Of a stretch of DNA of 8,205 bases, positions 1-4,667 are shown in pieces (position 1 is the first letter of the stretch; every line of letters begins with the position of its first letter). Source of the stretch: STF1-138 sp035356975 (GTDB taxonomy: Bacteria > Patescibacteriota > Patescibacteriia > UBA1558 > S5-K13); NCBI GenBank assembly GCA_035356975.1, contig DAORGW010000037.1, positions 1 through 8,205 on the forward strand. The letters run 5' to 3'. The notes beneath the pieces are model-generated. The model worked only from the letters and a program-made list of their open reading frames with translations. It searched no databases and had not been told where the DNA came from. Both the position numbers and the translations under genes were made by a program.

Positions 1-25
1 CAAAAAAATAAATTGTGGTAAATTG

Positions 26-82
26 TCTATAAAAAGTAAAAATCCCTGATCTTGTCGTGTGGGGATTTTTACTTTTTATAGA
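26..82 (-). terminator. Long perfect hairpin closing the EndoQ-like gene
   Basis: Positions 26-46 and 62-82 are perfect reverse complements (21 bp) around a 15-nt loop (47-61). The arm ends next to the stop codon at 83-85. The stem has a GGG/CCC core near the loop and A/T-rich lower arms, so the U-rich stretch lies within the stem. It would work as an intrinsic terminator for the minus-strand gene and, being symmetric, possibly for plus-strand transcription entering from the left. Confidence 0.8.
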
Positions 83-1348
83 TTAAAATAATTTTTGTTG
101 TAGATTCTTATTTTTTATTTTTTCTTTATCGGAAAAAATTTTTACAATGCCATATGCTCCATCGTAACCCGGAACAACATTTATTTCTCCTCTACGCATT
201 CGCATTATTGCTTCTATTATTGTAAAATTTTTTATTGCTGTTTTTAATTCTAATTTTGTTTTATTTAAAAGAATATCAAATTCACTACCAACATTTTTTA
301 TAATTTCAAAATAAATTGTGTCAACTTTTTTACTTGTAGATCTTTGATTTATTGCCTCTCCAATTATTTCTTTAAGCCCAACGCAATTTTTATAAGCTAT
401 AAATTTATTTTTTATTTTTTCTACTTCTTTTTCTGTTCTATCCGATAACTCCTCTACTCGTCTTAAAACTCCGAGTGTTAATTCCTTTTTACAAACTGGA
501 CAAATTTTTGTTTTATTAAATTTTAACGGATCAATACTTACATTACAAATTCTGTGACCATCAAAATGATATTTTCCTTCTTCTGGAAAAAATTCTATTG
601 TATATAAAAATTTTTTCTTATCTTTATTTTTTAAAGTATTATAAAGTTCATCATAACTAAAATTTTCAAAATCAAAAACATTTGCTTCTCTACCTATTCT
701 TTCTAAACTATGTGAATCAGAATTTGAAACAAGAACATAATTATCGAGAGAAGACACAAACCAATTCATATGTGGATCAGACGAGAGTCCTGTTTCAAGC
801 GCATAAATATTTTTTGAATATTTTCCAAAGCATTCTTCTATTGAATCAAATCCCGATTTAGAGCCAAGTGCAGAAAACCACGGAGTCCAAATATGCGCAG
901 GAATTATTAAACTTTTTTTGTCTACACCAAGTGCAATTCCAGCCAAAGTTTCTGCACTTAATCCTATTATTGGTCTTCCGTCTGATTTTAAATTACAACC
1001 CCTATCAATCAATTCTTTATTAAATTTTTTTACTGACGCAACAGATGACATTAAAATAACAATATGGACCCTTCTTGTTTTATCATTCTGTTTATAAATA
1101 CACGAAATCTCAGATGATAAAACAAAATTAACCGAATTTTTATCATTTTTTAATTTATAAAAACCATTTTTCAAATCAACCACCTCTTCCTCAAATTCTT
1201 TAAGCCATTGAGCGTGAGTAAAATCTCCTGTCCCCAACAAATTAATACCTTTTATACCAGACCAATGAGATAAATTTCTAAAATTTATCTGCTTTGAACA
1301 AGACCTTGAAAATCTAGAATGTATGTGTAAATCAGCCACAACCATCAT
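83..1348 (-). CDS. PHP-domain endonuclease Q-like DNA repair nuclease
   Basis: The 421-aa protein starts MMVVADLHIHS, the opening motif of PHP phosphoesterases (H8, H10). Other likely metal ligands follow in family order: D42 and H45 (TGDFTH), E80, H95, H152, and D211/H213 (SDSH). After the PHP domain comes a probable zinc site (H261, H265, C268, CPVC at 283-286) and a C-terminal PGYDG motif at 393-397. This order, and a length near the roughly 420 aa of archaeal EndoQ, match endonuclease Q. That enzyme is known to nick DNA 5' of deaminated bases (uracil, hypoxanthine, xanthine) and abasic sites. Automatic pipelines often mislabel such proteins as UvrD helicases, but no helicase motif is present. 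Two ATGs stand in tandem (1346-1348, 1343-1345) and neither has an SD. The gene diverges from the zinc-ribbon operon. Family is fairly sure; substrate is inferred from the family. Confidence 0.8.
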   Translation of the reverse strand: MMVVADLHIHSRFSRSCSKQINFRNLSHWSGIKGINLLGTGDFTHAQWLKEFEEEVVDLKNGFYKLKNDKNSVNFVLSSEISCIYKQNDKTRRVHIVILMSSVASVKKFNKELIDRGCNLKSDGRPIIGLSAETLAGIALGVDKKSLIIPAHIWTPWFSALGSKSGFDSIEECFGKYSKNIYALETGLSSDPHMNWFVSSLDNYVLVSNSDSHSLERIGREANVFDFENFSYDELYNTLKNKDKKKFLYTIEFFPEEGKYHFDGHRICNVSIDPLKFNKTKICPVCKKELTLGVLRRVEELSDRTEKEVEKIKNKFIAYKNCVGLKEIIGEAINQRSTSKKVDTIYFEIIKNVGSEFDILLNKTKLELKTAIKNFTIIEAIMRMRRGEINVVPGYDGAYGIVKIFSDKEKIKNKNLQQKLF

Positions 1349-1373
1349 ATATTTGTATAATTAATTGTTCATT

Positions 1374-1382
1374 TGATATAAT
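1374..1382 (+). promoter_or_regulatory. Extended -10 promoter of the zinc-ribbon operon
   Basis: TGATATAAT is a consensus extended -10 (TGn plus TATAAT at 1377-1382). A weak -35 candidate, TTGTAT (1353-1358), lies 18 nt upstream. Transcription would start near 1389, leaving about 24 nt of leader without an SD. Confidence 0.55.
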
Positions 1383-1409
1383 AATATCAGAGATAAATAA
1401 ATACTTCAA
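1381..1409 (-). promoter_or_regulatory. Candidate promoter of the EndoQ-like gene
   Basis: On the minus strand a -35-like TTGAAG (1404-1409) is followed after 17 nt by TATTAT (1381-1386), placing the start of transcription about 26 nt before the ATG. The -10 overlaps the -10 of the opposing promoter at 1377-1382 inside GATAT-N4-ATATC (1375-1388), so the two promoters could not easily be occupied together. Confidence 0.45.
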
Positions 1410-1412
1410 AAT

Positions 1413-1703
1413 ATGGAAAATCGGGAAAATAAAAATAAGTGCACTAATTGTGGAAAAAATTCTGATATTTTAATTTCTGGTTTTTGTGTAAAATGTTTTG
1501 AGGAATCTGAAAAAAATAAAACAATTAAAAATCCTCTTGATAAATTTGAGTTTGAACAAGACGAATATGAAGAACTAGAAACCTCATATATAAAAAAAGA
1601 TGACGAAGAAAAAAATAAAAACAGCATGGTTGTTCATTCTAGACCAAACATGAATAGAGCAATTGATAAAATTATAAAACTTAGCAAGTCCAAGAAAAAA
1701 TAA
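1413..1703 (+). CDS. Small zinc-ribbon protein with charged tail (first of a pair)
   Basis: This 96-aa protein begins with a compact zinc ribbon, CxxC-x11-CxxC (C10, C13, C25, C28), with the pattern CTNCGK...LISGFCVKC. After it comes a long, very charged, probably disordered segment (Glu/Asp/Lys-rich, about 30-70) and a basic end with SKSKKK. There is no signal peptide or membrane segment, so it is probably cytoplasmic. No SD is visible before the ATG, and a good extended -10 lies about 30 nt upstream. The next gene starts inside this gene's stop codon (TAATG) and carries the same zinc-ribbon pattern, so the two look like products of a duplication expressed together. Function unknown; a role with nucleic acid or ribosomes is only a guess from the ribbon and the basic end. 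The antisense reading frame at 1406-1627 is its shadow. Confidence 0.75.
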   Translation: MENRENKNKCTNCGKNSDILISGFCVKCFEESEKNKTIKNPLDKFEFEQDEYEELETSYIKKDDEEKNKNSMVVHSRPNMNRAIDKIIKLSKSKKK

Positions 1704-1858
1704 TGGAAAAATACACTGAAAAAAACCTTGAAACAAATATATCCACAGAACCTCAAGATGAATATGTCTGCAATGTTTGTGGAAAAATTGTAGGACTTTT
1801 AATAGATGGGGTGTGCTTCAATTGTTCTAGGCGCATAGAAAAATCTCAACAAAAATAA
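1703..1858 (+). CDS. 51-aa zinc-ribbon protein, translationally coupled
   Basis: The ATG (1703-1705) overlaps the preceding TAA (1701-1703) as TAATG, a typical arrangement for coupled translation, and there is no separate SD. The protein starts MEKYTEKNLETN, has an acidic head of about 20 residues, then CNVCGK...LLIDGVCFNC (C23, C26, C38, C41), and ends in a basic IEKSQQK. The spacing CxxC-x11-CxxC and the residues C..CGK....LI.G.C..C are the same as in the gene just upstream, which strongly supports both as real genes although this one is very short. The pair could bind one another or act on the same target. Function unknown. A terminator follows 24 nt after the stop. Confidence 0.7.
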   Translation: MEKYTEKNLETNISTEPQDEYVCNVCGKIVGLLIDGVCFNCSRRIEKSQQK

Positions 1859-1874
1859 TTATATTTAAAGAATA

Positions 1875-1908
1875 CAAAAAATCCCAGGATGTGGGCTGGG
1901 AATTTTTT
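1875..1908. terminator. Two-way terminator between convergent genes
   Basis: TCCCAG (1882-1887) pairs with CTGGGA (1896-1901) around loop GATGTGGG. A runs on the left (1876-1881) and T runs on the right (1903-1908) extend the stem with a one-base bulge and give a U-tract on either strand. It sits between the stops of the zinc-ribbon operon (1858) and the minus-strand 42-aa gene (1910), and would serve both. Confidence 0.85.
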
Positions 1909-1909
1909 A

Positions 1910-2038
1910 TTATTTTTTACTTTTCTTTGTTTTAGATTTTGCTTCGAGCATTGCTCTTTTTACATCTAATCTTTTTTTTGTTTTGTGAGAACTTGTTCTT
2001 TTCATTTTTCCCACAGCATGTCTTCTTTTTGCTGGCAT
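1910..2038 (-). CDS. 42-aa Lys/Arg-rich basic protein, possibly ribosome- or nucleic-acid-binding
   Basis: On the minus strand an ATG at 2036-2038 opens 42 codons ending in TAA at 1910-1912. The product begins MPAKRRHAVGKMKR and ends KTKKSKK. It is strongly basic (about half Lys/Arg) with one moderately hydrophobic stretch (LDVKRAMLEA) and no Cys. Support for a real gene is its own promoter (TTGATT-17-TAATAT at 2069-2097) and a terminator starting right after the stop. No SD is visible. Composition and length recall small ribosomal proteins (the MPxKRR start is reminiscent of bL32), but the zinc-ribbon half of bL32 is absent and no family is recognised. Alternatives are a ribosome-associated or nucleoid-binding peptide. 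Existence is likely; function is unproven. Confidence 0.65.
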   Translation of the reverse strand: MPAKRRHAVGKMKRTSSHKTKKRLDVKRAMLEAKSKTKKSKK

Positions 2039-2068
2039 AAATTTAAAATAAATTTTAATAACATAAAT

Positions 2069-2097
2069 ATATTACAATGAAAATCAAATTAAATCAA
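2069..2097 (-). promoter_or_regulatory. Promoter of the 42-aa basic protein gene
   Basis: On the minus strand TTGATT (2092-2097) and TAATAT (2069-2074) are separated by exactly 17 nt. Predicted start near 2062, about 24 nt before the ATG. It lies just beyond the terminator of the 88-aa gene, so the basic protein has its own transcript. Confidence 0.55.
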
Positions 2098-2104
2098 ATA
2101 CAAT

Positions 2105-2135
2105 AATAAAAGGATAGCGATTCAAACACTATCCT
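2105..2135 (-). terminator. Terminator of the 88-aa orphan gene
   Basis: AGGATAG (2111-2117) pairs with CTATCCT (2129-2135), a perfect 7-bp stem with an 11-nt loop. Read on the minus strand it is followed by a U-rich tail (TTTATTATTG). The first stem bases overlap the TAG stop (2134-2136). Confidence 0.75.
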
Positions 2136-2400
2136 ATTCTTTTATTTTTAAAAACTCTAAAACACACTTATAGCAAGAAATAAATTCTTCTTTTTGTGAA
2201 TCATTAAAATCGTCGAATTTTTTTAATTGCTGTAAGAATTTGTATCTACTTCTCCATGCTTCAATTATAACACTACAATCCTCGGGTTTTATATATGTTT
2301 TTTTAATGACACAAGACAAAGATACAAATCCACCCAAGGAACACACTTTAATTGTTTTTAAAATCTGCTCAAGAGACACAATAACTTCTTTTTCTATCAA
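2134..2400 (-). CDS. 88-aa orphan protein with strong expression signals
   Basis: The 88-aa product begins MIEKEVIVSLEQILKTIK and is probably mostly helical: an N-terminal amphipathic helix (about 4-18), a middle part with KPEDCSVIIEAWRSRYKFLQQL (split here as a helix of about 39-60), and a C-terminal helix containing CYKC (C76, C79). Further Cys are C20, C30 and C42, giving five in a short protein, but their spacing does not form an obvious zinc ribbon. The start is well fixed by AGGAGG at 2408-2413, 7 nt before the ATG, and a TTGACA-16-TAATAT promoter. The terminator overlaps the stop codon. No transmembrane or signal segment is clear. I do not recognise the family. The plus-strand frame at 2240-2425 is its shadow and has no SD. 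Confidence 0.75.
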   Translation of the reverse strand: MIEKEVIVSLEQILKTIKVCSLGGFVSLSCVIKKTYIKPEDCSVIIEAWRSRYKFLQQLKKFDDFNDSQKEEFISCYKCVLEFLKIKE

Positions 2401-2432
2401 GACAATACCTCCTAAAAATATTTAATAGATAT

Positions 2433-2460
2433 ATATTATCATGAGCCATAATTATGTCAA
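2433..2460 (-). promoter_or_regulatory. Consensus promoter of the 88-aa orphan gene
   Basis: On the minus strand TTGACA (2455-2460) is a perfect -35, followed after 16 nt by TAATAT (2433-2438) preceded by TGA, giving an extended -10. This is among the strongest promoter matches in the window. The predicted leader of about 25 nt carries the AGGAGG SD. Confidence 0.75.
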
Positions 2461-2480
2461 CAAATAAAAAATTTGAATTA

Positions 2481-2489
2481 TGGTATAAT
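2481..2489 (+). promoter_or_regulatory. Extended -10 promoter of the coiled-coil protein gene
   Basis: TGGTATAAT (TATAAT at 2484-2489) is a consensus extended -10 without a recognisable -35. It is back to back with the minus-strand TTGACA promoter ending at 2460. Transcription from about 2495 would give a 64-nt leader without an SD. A start closer to the gene is possible because the leader is very AT-rich. Confidence 0.5.
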
Positions 2490-2558
2490 ATTTACAATAA
2501 AATTAATTGTTGTTAATATATAAGTATTAAGAATAATTTAACATTAATATTTAATATT

Positions 2559-3533
2559 ATGGATATGGAAACAAATTTAACACTTCCCCCTGACAATAGA
2601 AACGAAACAAAAGATCCACAAAGCAAAGAATATTATGGAGGGGGTACAAACGAGGAAAAAGAGGATAAAATAGAAGATTTTGAAACTCGTCGCAAAACAA
2701 TAGAAGAAGAAAAACTGGGAATAGCCGATAGATTTAGCGTAGATATTGCTGTAAATGAACTTTACATAGAGGGTTTTCAAATAATTATAAATGAATATGG
2801 TGTTGATGTGGTTTTTGAGGCTATTAATAAAATTCGCGATCAAAAAAAGAACCCTGGTTATTTCAATATAATAAAAGAACTAGAACCAAATCCAAAAAAA
2901 AGAGCAGAATTATTTGATACAATAGAAAAAAAATCCCAACAAGAAGGAGAAAAAATTGATAGGATTTTAAAAGAAGGGTCTGATCGTGAAAAAAAATACA
3001 TTGATCGTTGGATTTTAAATGGTGAGGCGATGATAAATAGAACAAAAACAAATATGGTAAACCTTAGGCAGTATGATAGCATATTCACAAAAATAGAAAG
3101 GGTTCTTGGAAGGGGTCCATCATTAAGAATGGAAAATTATATTCAAACTCTTATTAATGAAAGTACTGAGATTAAAAATCAACTTATTCGTGCAGGAGGT
3201 AATATGATGGAACTTGGTCAAGAAAGAGACGAAGAAAGGCGAAGACAAAGAGAGGAATTAGATACAAAAATTAATAATTTTAATATTGAAGTAGAACGTG
3301 AAATACAAAAAATAACAAATGAATTAAATAAACAATTAACGGACTGGAAAATTAAAATGTTAAGTGACGTTGCTAGCATTGATAGCCTAACAGAAGTTTC
3401 TGAAAACAATAGACTTAGATTAGAAGAGGTCTTAAAAAAGATAGAACTAGAAATAACGGAACGAGAAGAGCAAGTACAAAAAGAAATACTTCAAAAAATA
3501 AAACCTCTTCAAAATCTTATTATACATATTTAA
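2559..3533 (+). CDS. 324-aa coiled-coil protein of unknown function
   Basis: The product has three parts. Residues 1-50 are polar, Pro/Asn/Glu-rich and probably disordered. Residues about 55-125 look folded, with hydrophobic positions (for example ELYIEGFQIIINEYGVDVV). Residues about 125-320 are a long, charged, mainly helical region with heptad-like spacing, strongest at 205-310 (QERDEERRRQREELD and similar), indicating a coiled coil. There is no Cys, no signal peptide and no membrane segment, so it is probably a cytoplasmic structural or scaffold protein, though the fold is not recognised. The ATG at 2559 has no SD. An ATG two codons later (2565) is an equal alternative. The gene stands alone between a divergent promoter and its own terminator. 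Antisense frames at 2577-3409 come from its Glu/Lys-rich codons. Confidence 0.8.
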   Translation: MDMETNLTLPPDNRNETKDPQSKEYYGGGTNEEKEDKIEDFETRRKTIEEEKLGIADRFSVDIAVNELYIEGFQIIINEYGVDVVFEAINKIRDQKKNPGYFNIIKELEPNPKKRAELFDTIEKKSQQEGEKIDRILKEGSDREKKYIDRWILNGEAMINRTKTNMVNLRQYDSIFTKIERVLGRGPSLRMENYIQTLINESTEIKNQLIRAGGNMMELGQERDEERRRQREELDTKINNFNIEVEREIQKITNELNKQLTDWKIKMLSDVASIDSLTEVSENNRLRLEEVLKKIELEITEREEQVQKEILQKIKPLQNLIIHI

Positions 3534-3557
3534 TTCGATTTAGTGTAAAAATAAAAT

Positions 3558-3586
3558 AAAAAAACGACGCTTAGCGTTGTTTTTTT
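3558..3586 (+). terminator. Terminator of the coiled-coil protein gene
   Basis: CGACGC (3565-3570) pairs with GCGTTG (3574-3579), with one G-U pair, around a TTA loop. Seven A on the left pair with seven T on the right (3580-3586), making a 13-bp stem ending in a U-tract 24 nt after the stop. Confidence 0.9.
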
Positions 3587-3797
3587 ATTAAACTAATCAA
3601 TCTGGATAATTACAAATTATTTTTTTTATTATATATAAAAAATTTTTCTAATAAATAAATCATCTCTCTTTTGTGACTACTTCTTAATCTCAATTTTTAA
3701 TACTCTTAAAGCCAAGAAAAATAAATACATCAATATTAAAATTTTTTATACAAAATCTTTAATAAACCATTTATTCACTAGCGCAATACTCTTAAAA
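3587..3797. other. AT-rich convergent intergenic region without a gene
   Basis: No reading frame longer than about 20 codons with a plausible start is seen on either strand. A 12-nt direct repeat (AATACTCTTAAA) occurs at 3699-3710 and 3785-3796. A small hairpin AATAAA-TGG-TTTATT lies near 3766-3780, but no convincing terminator for the minus-strand gene ending at 3798 is visible. Confidence 0.5.
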
Positions 3798-4394
3798 TTA
3801 TTTTTTTACTATTTTTTTCTTTGTTTTTTTAACTTCAGCCTTTTTCTTTGTTTTTTTAACAACTTTTTCTTTTTTATCTTTTGAATTATTCTTCTTAAGG
3901 GTAGAATTCTCTTTACTTTTAATTGAAGACATAAGAAAATTTTTTAAAATCTCGTCTAATTTATTATTAATATTTTTTAACTGCTCTTCAATATTATTAT
4001 TTCCTGAGTTTGACTTTCTGTCTCTACTACCACCCCCCTGCTTATCAAAACAAACTGAGCAAAGAACGGGCTTATCGCTACTTGGTTTAAATGGAACCTC
4101 GCAATCCTTTCCACATTCTCCACAAACTGCTTTAAAATATGTTCTCTCTCTAGAATTAAAATTTGATCTAGAAAATTCACGACTTCCAGATCTAGAATTT
4201 GATTTATTTTGCTCTCTAAAACAAGCATCACAATAAATTGGTTTATCACTACTTGGTTTAAATGGAACCTCACAAGATACACCACATTTATCACAAATCA
4301 CTTTGTGCATTTCTGATCTTTCACGATTATCATTTCTTCTATTAAAACCACCTCTTCTATCCCTTCCTCTATCACCTCTATTAAAATTTCCCAT
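3798..4394 (-). CDS. Double CxxC-x17-CxxC zinc-ribbon protein with RG head and Lys-rich tail
   Basis: This 198-aa protein is modular. Residues 1-27 are Arg/Gly/Asn-rich (RGDRGRDRRGGFNRR), resembling RGG boxes of RNA-binding proteins. Two zinc ribbons of the CxxC-x17-CxxC type follow, each with an extra Cys and the signature CxxCGxxCEVPFKPSSDKPxxCxxCF: C34/C37/C55/C58 (plus C41) and C91/C94/C112/C115 (plus C98). A linker rich in Ser/Arg/Asn joins them. A short amphipathic helix (about 134-154, possible coiled coil) precedes a 40-residue Lys-rich tail (KKTKKKAEVKKTKKKIVKK). Ribbons of this type are common in Patescibacteria and their role is not established. The basic ends suggest RNA or DNA contact, which is inference. 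The ATG at 4392-4394 has no SD and only about 10 nt of predicted leader. The frame at 3977-4294 is a shadow. Confidence 0.85.
   Translation of the reverse strand: MGNFNRGDRGRDRRGGFNRRNDNRERSEMHKVICDKCGVSCEVPFKPSSDKPIYCDACFREQNKSNSRSGSREFSRSNFNSRERTYFKAVCGECGKDCEVPFKPSSDKPVLCSVCFDKQGGGSRDRKSNSGNNNIEEQLKNINNKLDEILKNFLMSSIKSKENSTLKKNNSKDKKEKVVKKTKKKAEVKKTKKKIVKK
4073..4104 (-). repeat. DNA repeat, copy 1 (second zinc ribbon)
   Basis: This 32-nt stretch matches 4244-4275 at 30 of 32 positions, 171 bp (57 codons) away. It encodes the CEVPFKPSSDK core of the zinc ribbon. Identity this high at DNA level, including third codon positions, points to a recent internal duplication or to gene conversion between the ribbons. 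Confidence 0.8.
4244..4275 (-). repeat. DNA repeat, copy 2 (first zinc ribbon)
   Basis: Partner of 4073-4104 with 30 of 32 identical bases. The flanking linker sequences have diverged far more. Confidence 0.8.
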
Positions 4395-4410
4395 AAATTT
4401 TATTTGAATT

Positions 4411-4439
4411 ATTATATTTAAAGTTTAGCTGTTAAGCAA
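4411..4439 (-). promoter_or_regulatory. Promoter of the double zinc-ribbon gene
   Basis: On the minus strand TTGCTT (4434-4439) and a perfect TATAAT (4411-4416) are 17 nt apart. The predicted start near 4404 lies only about 10 nt before the ATG (4394), so the mRNA would be nearly leaderless, consistent with the missing SD. Confidence 0.6.
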
Positions 4440-4455
4440 ATAAAAAGCAAATAAT

Positions 4456-4486
4456 CAAAAAATCCTTTAAACAAAAGAGTTTCTTT
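4456..4486 (-). terminator. Second copy of the tRNA-type terminator element
   Basis: These 31 nt match 5288-5318, the terminator of the tRNA-His transcript, with 3 differences, including the AAAGAAACTCTTTT core and the terminal T6. The outer CCCC/GGGG pairing of that terminator is lost here (TCCT), but AAACAAA (4469-4475 region) can still pair with TTTGTTT (4484-4490). It lies downstream of the stronger terminator at 4535-4575 and may act as a backup for the Trp-repeat gene or be a relic of duplication. Confidence 0.45.
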
Positions 4487-4534
4487 GTTTCTTTAAGTTT
4501 AGTTTTTTATTACTACTATTTTATATTTTGCCAA

Positions 4535-4575
4535 ATAAAAAACCGCCTCAATTTAATAATAAATTTATTGGCGGT
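4535..4575 (-). terminator. Terminator of the Trp-repeat protein gene
   Basis: ACCGCC (4542-4547) pairs with GGCGGT (4570-4575). Inside, AATTTA and TAAATT form a second stem with an ATAA loop. Read on the minus strand, GGCGGT is followed by a T-rich tail (TTTTTTATTTGG), a complete intrinsic terminator. Confidence 0.85.
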
Positions 4576-4587
4576 AATAAGAGCAAT

Positions 4588-4617
4588 TTAAAAAAGTTCT
4601 TCTGCTTTGGCTTTTAG
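4588..4617 (-). pseudogene. Decayed sixth repeat downstream of the Trp-repeat gene
   Basis: The 17 nt at 4601-4617 are identical to 4731-4747 and 5118-5134 within the coding repeats. On the minus strand they read LKAKAE, the start of a repeat unit, then EELF and a TAA. This frame differs from that of the gene, and the copy lies beyond the TGA at 4646-4648, so it is not translated as part of the protein. It is a remnant of a further repeat left after shortening or frameshift of the gene. Confidence 0.7.
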
Positions 4618-4635
4618 GGGTCATCAAAAATCTTA

Positions 4636-4667
4636 CCACAAATCATCAAGGCCACAAACCATCAAAA
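4636..4667 (-). repeat. 16-bp-period tandem duplication spanning the stop codon
   Basis: CCACAAATCATCAA (4636-4649) and CCACAAACCATCAA (4652-4665) differ at one base with a period of 16. The TGA stop lies in the downstream copy. Removing one unit would change the end from FDGLWP-TGA to FDDLW-TAA, so the duplication has moved and replaced the stop codon. Confidence 0.7.

Noticed and set aside
2240..2425. 61-codon plus-strand frame opposite the 88-aa gene
   Set aside because: No SD or promoter, while the minus-strand gene has both plus a terminator.
2577..3409. Several minus-strand frames opposite the coiled-coil gene
   Set aside because: Phe/Leu/Ser-rich shadows of Glu/Lys codons; no start signals and no terminator on that strand.
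3699..3796. 12-nt direct repeats as ends of a small mobile element
   Set aside because: No inverted repeats, target duplication or coding content between them; plausible by chance in such AT-rich DNA.
3977..4294. 105-codon minus-strand frame overlapping the zinc-ribbon gene in another frame
   Set aside because: It repeats only because the underlying DNA repeats; the main frame keeps all zinc-ligand Cys and has the promoter.
4646..4648. TGA as a recoded sense codon (codes 4 or 25)
   Set aside because: Reading through does not restore the repeat frame. Another gene's TGA (6135-6137) is fused to its terminator, and Trp and Gly are encoded by normal codons.
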